DNA of 64,000 nucleotides. Source: an uncultured Chitinophagaceae bacterium. GTDB lineage: Bacteria > Bacteroidota > Bacteroidia > Chitinophagales > Chitinophagaceae. The stretch spans positions 46,315 through 110,314 of the forward strand of contig CALMYJ010000026.1 of the NCBI GenBank assembly GCA_937873715.1, in the 5' to 3' direction. Shown in pieces: positions 1 through 7,798 of the stretch (its first letter is position 1; each line of letters starts with the position of its first letter). Position numbers and translations under genes: made by a program. The notes beneath the pieces are model-generated. The model was not told where the DNA came from. It worked only from the letters and a program-made list of their open reading frames with translations, and ran no database searches.

Positions 1-3000
1 AATCTGAAAGTTTAGCGAAAGCATTACAATTTCCTTTTTCAATTAAAGCTAAATCTGAATGGGAACTATTTGTGCAAATTGTTACTGCACTTCAAAAACT
101 CCCTGACATACCATTAGAACTTATTCGCTATTTGGCAGACAAAGAGAATTACAGCATTTATGAAGAGTGGAGTAAGACATACAATCAATATCAGAAAGTT
201 TTACATAGCATTTTACAGAGTTATAACCGCAAAATCTTAAATACAGATGTTTCCGCAACTGAAATTCAATGGAAACAAGCACAGCAAAGTTGGTTCTTAC
301 CAAAATGGCTACAAACCAGAAAAATAAAAAAACAGTTATCTGTTTTTAGAAATGCTCCATTTAATAATGACAGTGAAGTTGAGCAACTTTTCACCTTCAA
401 CAATGAGTTGCAGGAAGTAAAAAGACTTTTACAGCAAAGTCGTTTTATTTCTGTGCAACAGGCTTTGAAAAATTTGTTTAAAGATGAACAAACCGATTTG
501 TCTGACATAGGAAACAAAGCAGCATTAGTTCAACAGATTAGTACACTGACAAATTTATGGGAACGGAATGCTCTCGTTAAATGGGTTCAGATTTTGCAAG
601 AGAAAAACATACAGTATTCAGATGAGATAAAACTAAATAACTCATCGGCAATTGCTGAATTTATTGAACTTTCAACCACGCTCAGCCAACAACAAATAAA
701 ATATGAAACACTAACAGGTATTCATTTTCAACAGACAGAAAATTGGAATGCTGAAACCATTACGCAGTTACAAAATATACAAACGCATTTACCACATTTA
801 AAGAACTGGATAAACTATGTGCAACTTCGTAAACAAGGCGAATCTATTCAGTTGCAATGGCTCATAAGTGCTTTTGAAAACAAAACCTGTAGCATTGAGA
901 AGTTAGCAGATTATTTTCATTACACCGTTCATGCTTCCGTTTCTCAAAGAATTATATCTCAACATGAAACACTAAGTTTGTTTAATGTTGGTTTGTTTGA
1001 AAGCAAAATTGAGCAGTATAAAAAGATTGCAAAAGACTTTCAATATCTCACTATTCAGGAGTTGCGTGTAAAGTTGGCTGCACAGTTGCCAAACACAACA
1101 ACCGAAGCAATGCAAAGTTCTGAAATTGGCATTTTGCAACGTGCTATTAAAAACAGAGGAAGAGGTTTAAGCATTAGAAAATTATTTGACCAAATTCCAA
1201 CCTTGCTTCCACGCATAGCTCCTTGTATGCTTATGAGTCCCATTTCGGTTGCACAGTATTTTGATGTAAGCAAGAAGCATTTTGATATATTGATTTTTGA
1301 TGAGGCATCACAGTTGCCAACTTGCGAAGCAGTAAGTGCTCTGGCAAGAGCGAAACAAGCTGTAATTGTTGGCGACCCGAAACAAATGCCACCTACATCT
1401 TTTTTTAGCACTATTAAGTTAGATGAAGAAAATATGGATGTTGAGGATTTAGAAAGTATTTTGGATGATTGCTTGTCCTTGTCCGTTCCTTCAAAATATT
1501 TATTACGACACTATCGCAGCAAGCACGAAAGTTTAATTGCATTTAGCAATGTAAACTATTACGAAAACAAACTGCTTACATTCCCTTCATCAGATGATTT
1601 AAACCGAAAAGTAAAATACCATCAAGTAAAAGGCTTTTACGACAAGGGAAAAACACGGACAAATAAATTTGAAGCTGATGAAATTGTAGAATTTGTAAAG
1701 TCGCACTTCAACAATACACAAAAAAGAAAACTGAGTTTAGGCGTTGTTACTTTCAGTCAAACACAACAAAATTTGATTGAAGACAAATTGCAGAAACTTT
1801 TTATGTCCGACCCTAAGTTAGAAGAATATGCAAACCAAAGTGATGAGCCTTTATTCATTAAAAACTTAGAGAATGTCCAAGGCGATGAACGTGATGTTAT
1901 TCTTTTTTCAGTTTGTTATGCTCCTGATGAGGAAGGTAAAATGAGTATGAATTTCGGGCCATTAAATCGTGATGGTGGTTGGCGAAGATTAAATGTAGCT
2001 GTAACACGTGCCCGTTACGAAATGCACATTTTCGCCACACTTCATGCCGACCAGATAGATTTAAGTCGCACATCGGCAGAGGGTGTGGCTGGCTTAAAAG
2101 CATTTTTACATTTTGCTGAAAAAGGTCATTTGAGTGTTCGCCCCGAAGATGTTCAAGAAGCCTTGAGCAAGCAACATTTGTCAGCAACTATAAGCAAAAA
2201 ATTACAGGAGAAAGGGTTTGATGTTAAATGCAATATTGGAACTTCAGGTTTCAAAGTGGACATTGGAATTGTTCACCCCGACAAACCACAACAATATATT
2301 TTGGGTATTGTAATTGACGGTCATTACTATTACAATGCACAAACAACTAATGACAGGGAAATGGTAATGCCTTCTGTTTTAAAAGCACTGGGTTGGAACG
2401 TTCACCGCATTTGGACAATGGATTGGTTTGAAAATTCAGATAAGATTATTGACACAATAGTTGAAAAGGTAAAACATCTGCAAACACAGCTAGAAATTAA
2501 AGAAGAAGTAATAGAAGAACCTGCTGTTGAACCTGTGTTTGAACCCATAAAAGCTATTCCTGATGAAGTGCTAAGCAACAATAATGCAAGTAGACAAAAA
2601 CCTTATATAGCTGCTTCTTTAACTTCTGTTTCTTCTGCAAGCAGTGAAACTATTTTTGAGTTTCAAAACCGTAACATTATTAAGCAACAACTACAAACTT
2701 TAATAGACACAGAAGCACCTATCAGTAAAAGTTTACTGTATAAAAAGATATTGCAGGCATGGAACACAAGTCGTGCAGGAGCAAGATTAGACAAACATTT
2801 AGAAGGAGTTATCAAAGAAATGAATGTGGTTGAATCTACTCATCATCAACCCTTTTATTGGAGCAACAACACAATATTAGACTACTACCGTAGCAACGAC
2901 ATTGAAAAACGGAATATGGAAGACATTGCTCCCGAAGAAGTTATTATAGCGTTAGAGGAAGTTGTAACAAACAATTTAAGTATTGAAGAAGATGAACTGC

Positions 3001-3140
3001 TTCGCTACTTAGCGAGAACTTTTGGTTTTGCTAAAGTCGGAAAACAGATTGACACTTTACTTCGTTACTCCATTGACATAGCAGTAAAACATGAGAAAGT
3101 GAAAAGAGAAAACAACAGAATTAAATTAGCTGACAAATGA
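1..3140 (+). CDS. Large SF1 helicase with nuclease-like and DUF3320-like domains, 5'-truncated
   Basis: The frame is open to the left edge (complete codons from base 3), so the start, the Walker A motif and any DUF4011-type N-terminus lie outside the window. Visible parts in order: a helical insert; helicase motif II (FDILIFDEASQLP, near 1285-1320); motif III (GDPKQMPPT, near 1375); a UvrD-like C-terminal half with NVQGDERDV (near 1875) and LNVAVTRAR (near 1990-2016); a restriction-endonuclease-fold segment (about 2190-2480, VDIGIV, LGIVIDG, LGWNVHRIWTMDWF); and a C-terminal helical region resembling DUF3320 (about 2660-3120). Known proteins of this architecture include candidate single-gene anti-phage systems, so defence is an inference. 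The gene is visibly richer in A and T than everything to its right, which suggests transfer. The usual ECDG-type signature of the nuclease segment reads VIDG here, so catalytic activity is uncertain. Confidence 0.8.
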   Translation, partial: SESLAKALQFPFSIKAKSEWELFVQIVTALQKLPDIPLELIRYLADKENYSIYEEWSKTYNQYQKVLHSILQSYNRKILNTDVSATEIQWKQAQQSWFLPKWLQTRKIKKQLSVFRNAPFNNDSEVEQLFTFNNELQEVKRLLQQSRFISVQQALKNLFKDEQTDLSDIGNKAALVQQISTLTNLWERNALVKWVQILQEKNIQYSDEIKLNNSSAIAEFIELSTTLSQQQIKYETLTGIHFQQTENWNAETITQLQNIQTHLPHLKNWINYVQLRKQGESIQLQWLISAFENKTCSIEKLADYFHYTVHASVSQRIISQHETLSLFNVGLFESKIEQYKKIAKDFQYLTIQELRVKLAAQLPNTTTEAMQSSEIGILQRAIKNRGRGLSIRKLFDQIPTLLPRIAPCMLMSPISVAQYFDVSKKHFDILIFDEASQLPTCEAVSALARAKQAVIVGDPKQMPPTSFFSTIKLDEENMDVEDLESILDDCLSLSVPSKYLLRHYRSKHESLIAFSNVNYYENKLLTFPSSDDLNRKVKYHQVKGFYDKGKTRTNKFEADEIVEFVKSHFNNTQKRKLSLGVVTFSQTQQNLIEDKLQKLFMSDPKLEEYANQSDEPLFIKNLENVQGDERDVILFSVCYAPDEEGKMSMNFGPLNRDGGWRRLNVAVTRARYEMHIFATLHADQIDLSRTSAEGVAGLKAFLHFAEKGHLSVRPEDVQEALSKQHLSATISKKLQEKGFDVKCNIGTSGFKVDIGIVHPDKPQQYILGIVIDGHYYYNAQTTNDREMVMPSVLKALGWNVHRIWTMDWFENSDKIIDTIVEKVKHLQTQLEIKEEVIEEPAVEPVFEPIKAIPDEVLSNNNASRQKPYIAASLTSVSSASSETIFEFQNRNIIKQQLQTLIDTEAPISKSLLYKKILQAWNTSRAGARLDKHLEGVIKEMNVVESTHHQPFYWSNNTILDYYRSNDIEKRNMEDIAPEEVIIALEEVVTNNLSIEEDELLRYLARTFGFAKVGKQIDTLLRYSIDIAVKHEKVKRENNRIKLADK

Positions 3141-3271
3141 ACAATCACACTGGACGACAGGAAAGAAAAACGACCGATAACAGCAGTTTGGCAAAATGGC
3201 GGGTGAATGCTGCCAGGGTATTATTATGCAATGGGGTTTCATCGAATTTCAAAAAAACTTCATCACCTGTA
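3141..3271. other. Non-coding boundary segment between the AT-rich helicase and the core chromosome
   Basis: About 130 bases between the helicase stop and the end of the SIMPL gene. No credible gene is seen. Composition changes from AT-rich to the GC level of the core genes within this stretch. It contains short mirrored pieces (CAGCA near 3181 and TGCTG near 3208) and the left arm of an inverted repeat described separately. It may be the end of an inserted element, but no integrase, target duplication or recognised attachment site is visible. Confidence 0.35.
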
Positions 3272-3288
3272 CTACTCCACTGCATAAT
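3223..3288. repeat. 12-bp inverted repeat flanking the end of the SIMPL gene
   Basis: The left arm, ATTATGCAATGG at 3223-3234, is mirrored by CCACTGCATAAT at 3277-3288, with 11 of 12 bases complementary and 42 bases between the arms. The right arm lies inside the last codons of the SIMPL-domain gene (its DYAV residues). It could form a long stem in RNA or mark an insertion boundary. Chance similarity cannot be excluded. Confidence 0.4.
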
Positions 3289-4003
3289 CAATCCTTATGG
3301 TAATAGAAGCGGTTTTGTTTTTGGAAGAGGTGTTAAAAGCGCCGCCATAGCTGTAATCTTCATTACTGTTTTGCCCGGTTATCTGGAATACACCCATGGT
3401 GGCTTTTTTAATTTTACCGAGGCTGCTGCCCGAATTTTTGGCGATAGTTTCGGCCCTCAGTTTAGCATCGGCACTCGCTTTGGCCAGCAGGTCAATTTTT
3501 AATTCGGAGAGTTTGCTGTAGTAATAAGATGGCGCCGATGAATTTAATTCAATACCACTTTGTATCAGCTCGGTAACTTCTCTCGAAATTTTTTCTACTT
3601 TTTCAATGTCTTTAGAGTCTACTGTTACGGTTTGGCGCAGGTTGTAGCCGGTAAATTCGCTGCCGCTTACCCGGCCATTGTTATCGTACCGGGTGTCGAA
3701 TTCTTTATCGATTGATACGGCCGAAAACACCATTTCGGCATCGCTGATGTTTTTTGTTTTGAGGTAAGTCCTTATTTTAACTTCATCTTCTTTCAGCAGG
3801 CTGTATGCGCTTTTCAGGTCCATCATCTTACGGCTGTAATAGCCTGTCCATACTATCTGGTCGCTGGTAAAATCTTTTTCGGCCAGCCCGGTTACACTAA
3901 TATTTTCGGTTGATTTAAACTTGTATTTGTACGCATTGCCGGCAATTACAAAGGCACTGATAATGGCTATGGCAATAGCAACAGGGGCAATAATATTTTT
4001 CAT
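3272..4003 (-). CDS. SIMPL domain-containing (DUF541) protein
   Basis: 243 residues. The N-terminus has one hydrophobic segment (about residues 5-22, IIAPVAIAIAIISAFVIAG), which is a signal anchor or signal peptide, so the rest should be periplasmic. The remainder matches the SIMPL/DUF541 pattern: a first beta strand ISVTGLAEKDFTSDQIVWTG, a central stretch with NLRQTVTVDSKDIEKVEKISREVTELIQSGIEL, a helix rich in Ala and Lys (LLAKASADAKLRAETIAKNSG), and a final strand ITIRIDYAVE. Family members are periplasmic or surface-associated and their biochemical role is mostly unknown. It lies downstream of the lrp-like gene on the same strand, but a hairpin separates them. The last codons coincide with an inverted-repeat arm. 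Confidence 0.85.
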   Translation of the reverse strand: MKNIIAPVAIAIAIISAFVIAGNAYKYKFKSTENISVTGLAEKDFTSDQIVWTGYYSRKMMDLKSAYSLLKEDEVKIRTYLKTKNISDAEMVFSAVSIDKEFDTRYDNNGRVSGSEFTGYNLRQTVTVDSKDIEKVEKISREVTELIQSGIELNSSAPSYYYSKLSELKIDLLAKASADAKLRAETIAKNSGSSLGKIKKATMGVFQITGQNSNEDYSYGGAFNTSSKNKTASITIRIDYAVE

Positions 4004-4041
4004 TCGGCTAATTTTTTATTGAATGTAAGTTTAAAAATGTT

Positions 4042-4066
4042 TACAGTACGTTAAGGCTGTACTGTA
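4042..4066 (-). terminator. Hairpin just after the Lrp-type regulator gene
   Basis: A perfect 8-bp stem, TACAGTAC / GTACTGTA, with a 9-base loop immediately follows the regulator's stop codon. On the minus strand it is followed by AACATTTTT, so it can end transcription of the regulator before the SIMPL gene. The palindrome could instead be a protein-binding site. Confidence 0.55.
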
Positions 4067-4069
4067 TTT

Positions 4070-4561
4070 TTAATGCACCACCTGGTGGGTTTGCTTAATA
4101 ATACCCATTACAAAAGTACTTTGTACATGCCCCACATTTTCTAACTGGCTCAGCTTATTTACATGAAAATCATAATAGGCATTCATATCGCTGCTGAGTA
4201 CTTTCATTAAAAAATCAAATTCGCCCGAAATACTGTAGCACTCGGTTACTTCGTGTAACTGCTGTATGGCTTTTATAAATTTTGAACCGGCATTTTTACT
4301 GTGTTCCTTGAGGGATACATAACAAAGCACCATCAGGTGCTTGTTTACTTTGGCAGGGTCTACCAGCGTGGCATACTGTTTTATTACACCATCGGCTTCC
4401 ATACGTTTAATCCGTTCATGCACCGGTGTGGTACTCAGGTGTATTTTATCCGCAATTTCTTTTACCGTTATCCGGGCATTTTGCTGCAGCAGGGCCAGTA
4501 TGGCCATATCCTTGCTATCCAGTTGCGTAGCAAAATTTTCTGTTTGTATTGCCTTTGCCAT
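4070..4561 (-). CDS. Lrp/AsnC family transcriptional regulator
   Basis: 163 residues, the normal family length. Residues about 14-70 form the AsnC-type winged HTH (LDSKDMAILALLQQNARITV, then IADKIHLSTTPVHERIKRME). The second half is the RAM/AsnC ligand-binding beta-alpha domain, with HEVTECYSISGEFDFLMKVL and GHVQSTFVMGIIKQ. Such proteins form dimers or octamers, sense amino acids, and repress or activate nearby genes. It is transcribed divergently from ahcY, with about 117 bases and two back-to-back -7 elements between them. Control of ahcY and of its own gene, with methionine or a related metabolite as ligand, is therefore plausible but inferred. Confidence 0.92.
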   Translation of the reverse strand: MAKAIQTENFATQLDSKDMAILALLQQNARITVKEIADKIHLSTTPVHERIKRMEADGVIKQYATLVDPAKVNKHLMVLCYVSLKEHSKNAGSKFIKAIQQLHEVTECYSISGEFDFLMKVLSSDMNAYYDFHVNKLSQLENVGHVQSTFVMGIIKQTHQVVH

Positions 4562-4611
4562 GTGCTGGTAGTATTTTGTTCTGTAAAAGTTGTTTATAAA
4601 TACGATTCTCC

Positions 4612-4619
4612 CAAATATA
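4612..4619 (-). promoter_or_regulatory. -7 element for the Lrp-type regulator
   Basis: On the minus strand the bases read TATATTTG, an exact match to the Bacteroidota -7 consensus TAnnTTTG, about 50 bases before the regulator's ATG. No clear -33 TTG is present at the expected distance, so the assignment rests on the -7 box alone. Confidence 0.45.
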
Positions 4620-4626
4620 AATAATG

Positions 4627-4658
4627 TTGCAGGATATTATTCTGCCATTGTACATTTG
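4627..4658 (+). promoter_or_regulatory. Promoter of ahcY
   Basis: TTG at 4627-4629, a 21-base spacer, and TACATTTG at 4651-4658 match the Bacteroidota vegetative promoter TTG-N19..21-TAnnTTTG. The -7 box ends 20 bases before the ahcY ATG, which gives a short 5' leader. It sits back to back with the -7 box of the divergent regulator gene. Confidence 0.65.
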
Positions 4659-4678
4659 CAGCATAAATAATTACAACC

Positions 4679-6007
4679 ATGTCTACAATCACCAATTCCG
4701 CCATTGATTTCAGCCTGAAATACAAAGTGGCTGATATGAGCCTCGCCGAATGGGGCCGCAAAGAAATTAAATTAGCCGAAGCCGAAATGCCCGGCCTGAT
4801 GGCCATCCGTGAAGAGTTTGGTCCGCAGCAACCACTTAAAGGTGCCCGTATTGCCGGCTGCCTGCACATGACGATTCAAACGGCTGTGTTAATTGAAACA
4901 CTCGTGGCTTTGGGTGCCGAAGTAAAATGGAGCTCATGCAATATTTTTTCTACGCAAGACCAGGCCGCTGCGGCTATTGCTGCTGCCGGTATAGGTGTAT
5001 TTGCCTGGAAAGGTCAAACCATTGAAGAAGCCGACTGGTGTATTGAACAAACTTTATTTTTCGGCGGTGCCGATCGTCCCTTAAATATGATACTTGATGA
5101 TGGTGGCGATTTAACCAACATCGTTTTTGATAAATATCCTGAACTGGTTAGCGGCATCAGGGGCTTATCTGAAGAAACCACCACAGGTGTACACCGCCTG
5201 TACGAAAGGATGGCTAACGGTACTTTGCCTATCCCTGCTATTAATGTAAACGATTCTGTTACCAAATCTAAATTCGACAACAAATACGGTTGTAAAGAAT
5301 CGCTGGTAGACGCTATCCGCCGTGCTACCGATGTAATGATGGCTGGTAAAGTAGCTGTTGTTGGCTCTTATGGCGATGTGGGTAAAGGTTCTGCTGCTTC
5401 TTTAAAAGGTGCCGGCTGCCGGGTGATTGTTACCGAAATCGATCCTATCTGTGCCTTACAGGCTGCGATGGACGGCTTTGAAGTAAAGCCCATGATTAAA
5501 GCTGTACCCGAAGCAGATATCATCGTTACTGCTTCTGGCTGCCGTGATTTGATTACCGAAAAGCATTTCCGCCTGATGAAGGATAAAGCCATCGTTTGTA
5601 ACATTGGTCACTTTGATATTGAAATTGATATGGCCTGGTTGAACCAGAATTATGGTCATACAAAAGATACCATCAAGCCACAGGTAGACCTGTACAATAT
5701 TGATGGTAAAGACATCATTGTATTGGCTGAAGGCCGTTTGGTAAACTTAGGTTGTGCTACAGGCCACCCTTCATTTGTAATGAGCAACTCTTTCAGCAAC
5801 CAAACACTGGCGCAAATTGAGTTGTGGACGAACCATGATAAATACGAAAACAAAGTATATATCCTGCCTAAGCATTTAGATGAAAAAGTGGCTCGCCTGC
5901 ACCTTGCAAAAATTGGTGTGGAACTGGATGAGCTTACTGCCGAGCAGGCTGCTTACCTCGGTATTCCGCAAAATGGTCCGTTTAAACCAGAGCATTACAG
6001 GTATTAA
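4679..6007 (+). CDS. ahcY: Adenosylhomocysteinase (S-adenosylhomocysteine hydrolase)
   Basis: 442 residues. The enzyme reversibly splits S-adenosylhomocysteine into adenosine and homocysteine, clearing the product inhibitor of SAM-dependent methylation in the cytoplasm. Recognisable parts are the N-terminal substrate domain ([20 protein letters not shown], then [16 protein letters not shown]), the catalytic/NAD linker [17 protein letters not shown], the Rossmann glycine motif [13 protein letters not shown] (about residue 226), [13 protein letters not shown], and the C-terminal cofactor-closing segment ending in FKPEHYRY. The ATG is supported by the promoter just upstream and by the family start. 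A strong terminator follows the stop. It probably forms a single-gene unit, perhaps controlled by the divergent Lrp-type regulator. Confidence 0.98.
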   Translation: MSTITNSAIDFSLKYKVADMSLAEWGRKEIKLAEAEMPGLMAIREEFGPQQPLKGARIAGCLHMTIQTAVLIETLVALGAEVKWSSCNIFSTQDQAAAAIAAAGIGVFAWKGQTIEEADWCIEQTLFFGGADRPLNMILDDGGDLTNIVFDKYPELVSGIRGLSEETTTGVHRLYERMANGTLPIPAINVNDSVTKSKFDNKYGCKESLVDAIRRATDVMMAGKVAVVGSYGDVGKGSAASLKGAGCRVIVTEIDPICALQAAMDGFEVKPMIKAVPEADIIVTASGCRDLITEKHFRLMKDKAIVCNIGHFDIEIDMAWLNQNYGHTKDTIKPQVDLYNIDGKDIIVLAEGRLVNLGCATGHPSFVMSNSFSNQTLAQIELWTNHDKYENKVYILPKHLDEKVARLHLAKIGVELDELTAEQAAYLGIPQNGPFKPEHYRY

Positions 6008-6031
6008 TATATCCTGCATCATACATGCATT

Positions 6032-6064
6032 AATGCCCCGCAATTTATTGCGGGGCATTTTGTT
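6032..6064 (+). terminator. Intrinsic terminator after ahcY
   Basis: A 12-bp perfect stem, AATGCCCCGCAA / TTGCGGGGCATT, with the 4-base loop TTTA begins 25 bases after the ahcY stop and is followed by a short T-rich run. Its 3' side is also close to the end of the convergent esterase gene. Confidence 0.85.
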
Positions 6065-6099
6065 TGAAAAACACCATGCTCCTATAATGCTGTTGTCAC

Positions 6100-7698
6100 T
6101 TAATCTGTCGGCTCGCCGCTTAGCTGCAGGATGAAGTTGTTCATTACCGTTAGTGTGGCGCCGGGCTCAAGCCGCACACTGCGGCAGGCGGCATTGCTGT
6201 TGAGCACCGGTTTGTTGGCAGTGTTTATAATGAGCACATCGGTATAAGCATCCGGCACTGTGCCGCAACTCCAGTTGCTACCGTTTTCCCATGCTGTGCC
6301 TGCAGCACCCGTCCATGTGCTGCTGAACCTAAGGGTATGCAATTGCCCGGTGTCGCTCAGGTTGTTTTTGCTGGCAATGCAGCGCAGGTGGTATCCATAC
6401 CAGGCACCGGGGGCATTAATCAGCCGCAGGGTATCTTGTTTTACCCCATTAAAAATGCTGTTGTTGCTGATGTTTACAAAGCCCGTACCATCATTTAGCT
6501 GCCACTGGTAGGTATAGCCGGTTCCGCTGATGCCCGAAGGAAAATTAAAACTGCGGCAGGGCTGTTGTATTACATCCGGAAAAAGCCATTTGTACGCTGC
6601 GCCAAACTCCCTGGCCCAGTACCATTCGGCATGTTGCCCGTCAGTATGGGGAAGCAGCCTCAGTTCGCTGCTGTTGTTATATCCCTGGTTTTGCAAGGCC
6701 TGGTGCACCTGCTGCATATAGGGCACCATGGTGCTGCTTTCGTTGGTGCCTGCCACAAAATAGTATTGCTGGGTGTTGCGCCTGCCGCTGTAGGCAATAT
6801 GGCTTAGGCAGGAGTCGCGGGCAAACCAAAAGGCTGGCGAAAATATCCCGGCTTTACCAAACACAAAGGGAAACTCCATGGCTGCATAAGTGGAGATAAG
6901 GCCGCCCATCGAACTGCCAATGATGGCTGTATTGGGAGCATCGGTACGGGTGCGGTACAGCGAATCGATATAAGGTTTTAAAGTGTTTACAATAAACAGG
7001 GTGTAATCTCTTCCCTTGCCACCGCCATACTGCGTATTTACCCAGGGCGACATTTCGTTGAGCCGCTCTGCGCCGCCATTATCTATACCTACTACTATTG
7101 CCCCGTAATCGCCCTGGTCGAATAATTGATTGAGTGTTTCATCTACCCGCCATTCGCCCGAAAAACTGCTGGCATTGTCAAAAAGGTTTTGCCCGTCGTG
7201 CATATACAGCACCGGGTAATATTTATTGCTGGTATAATAGTCCTTAGGCAGGTACAGCCATATACGCCGGTTTCGATTGAGCTGCGGCATATAAAAACTG
7301 TTGCTGAGTACCGATACGTTGGCGCTTGCCGTGGAGTTGTTGGCAAGTCCTTCCCAGCCGGCAATTGAAAGTTGTAAAGTACCCGGGCTGCCATTATACG
7401 TATAACTGCGGTTGGGTAAATAATTGCCGCCAGCCGTACCCTCCACAGTGGCCCAGCTACCACGGGTAAATTTAAATTCGAGCAGGCCGGCCGCAGGGGT
7501 GAAGCTGAGTACATATTTGCTGCCAGTTTTTTCAAAACGATAATTGATATCACCGGGGTTCCAGGTATTAAAATTGCCTGCAAGGTAAATATCGCCGGCA
7601 GGTGTGTTTGCGGGTACCGAAATAATTTCAATAGTAAGTTGTGCAAATACAGTTGTATGCAACGCAAGTAGTACAACAAGCAATCGTAGTGGTTTCAT
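6100..7698 (-). CDS. Secreted esterase-family protein with N-terminal glycogen-binding-like domain
   Basis: 532 residues. A signal peptide (residues 1-20, ending VFAQ) is followed by a CBM20/CBM48-like beta domain (about 22-115, IYLAGNFNTWNPGD). Next is an alpha/beta-hydrolase of the esterase-D/Fes type (about 130-380) with LYMHDGQNLFDN, the nucleophile elbow GSSMGG (Ser263) and a likely catalytic His in TDGQHAEWYW. The last 150 residues are a beta-rich region with an Ig-like part and WTGAAGTAWENGSNWSCGTV, a pattern common in Bacteroidota surface proteins. The typical type IX secretion signal is not seen. It probably acts in the periplasm or outside the cell on an ester of a sugar or siderophore; the substrate is not evident. 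It is convergent with ahcY. Confidence 0.82.
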   Translation of the reverse strand: MKPLRLLVVLLALHTTVFAQLTIEIISVPANTPAGDIYLAGNFNTWNPGDINYRFEKTGSKYVLSFTPAAGLLEFKFTRGSWATVEGTAGGNYLPNRSYTYNGSPGTLQLSIAGWEGLANNSTASANVSVLSNSFYMPQLNRNRRIWLYLPKDYYTSNKYYPVLYMHDGQNLFDNASSFSGEWRVDETLNQLFDQGDYGAIVVGIDNGGAERLNEMSPWVNTQYGGGKGRDYTLFIVNTLKPYIDSLYRTRTDAPNTAIIGSSMGGLISTYAAMEFPFVFGKAGIFSPAFWFARDSCLSHIAYSGRRNTQQYYFVAGTNESSTMVPYMQQVHQALQNQGYNNSSELRLLPHTDGQHAEWYWAREFGAAYKWLFPDVIQQPCRSFNFPSGISGTGYTYQWQLNDGTGFVNISNNSIFNGVKQDTLRLINAPGAWYGYHLRCIASKNNLSDTGQLHTLRFSSTWTGAAGTAWENGSNWSCGTVPDAYTDVLIINTANKPVLNSNAACRSVRLEPGATLTVMNNFILQLSGEPTD

Positions 7699-7759
7699 CT
7701 ATGGCAATAGTTTTCAATTTTAAAGGTAGTGATTCCGGCAGCATCAAAGAAAGGCTGTT

Positions 7760-7790
7760 TTTGGGCATGGATACATTTCAGTTAGTTTTG
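7760..7790 (+). promoter_or_regulatory. Promoter of the LptF/LptG-family gene
   Basis: TTTG at 7760-7763, exactly 19 bases, and TAGTTTTG at 7783-7790 form a full match to the Bacteroidota consensus TTTG-N19-TAnnTTTG. The -7 box ends only 8 bases before the ATG at 7799, so the transcript would be leaderless or nearly so. Confidence 0.75.
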
Positions 7791-7798
7791 CAGCATAT

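Noticed and set aside
3141..3271. Possible integron attC site
   Set aside because: I looked for paired RYYYAAC and GTTRRRY core sites. Only loose matches are found (for example GTTTGGC), so the element is left unclassified.
3137..3502. A 121-codon plus-strand frame after the helicase
   Set aside because: Most of it is the reverse of the SIMPL gene, its start overlaps the helicase stop, and the first 45 codons have no known fold.
7143..7679. A long minus-strand frame of 178 codons within the esterase gene
   Set aside because: It is an out-of-frame shadow of the esterase gene on the same strand; the protein has no family likeness or signal peptide with a matching body.
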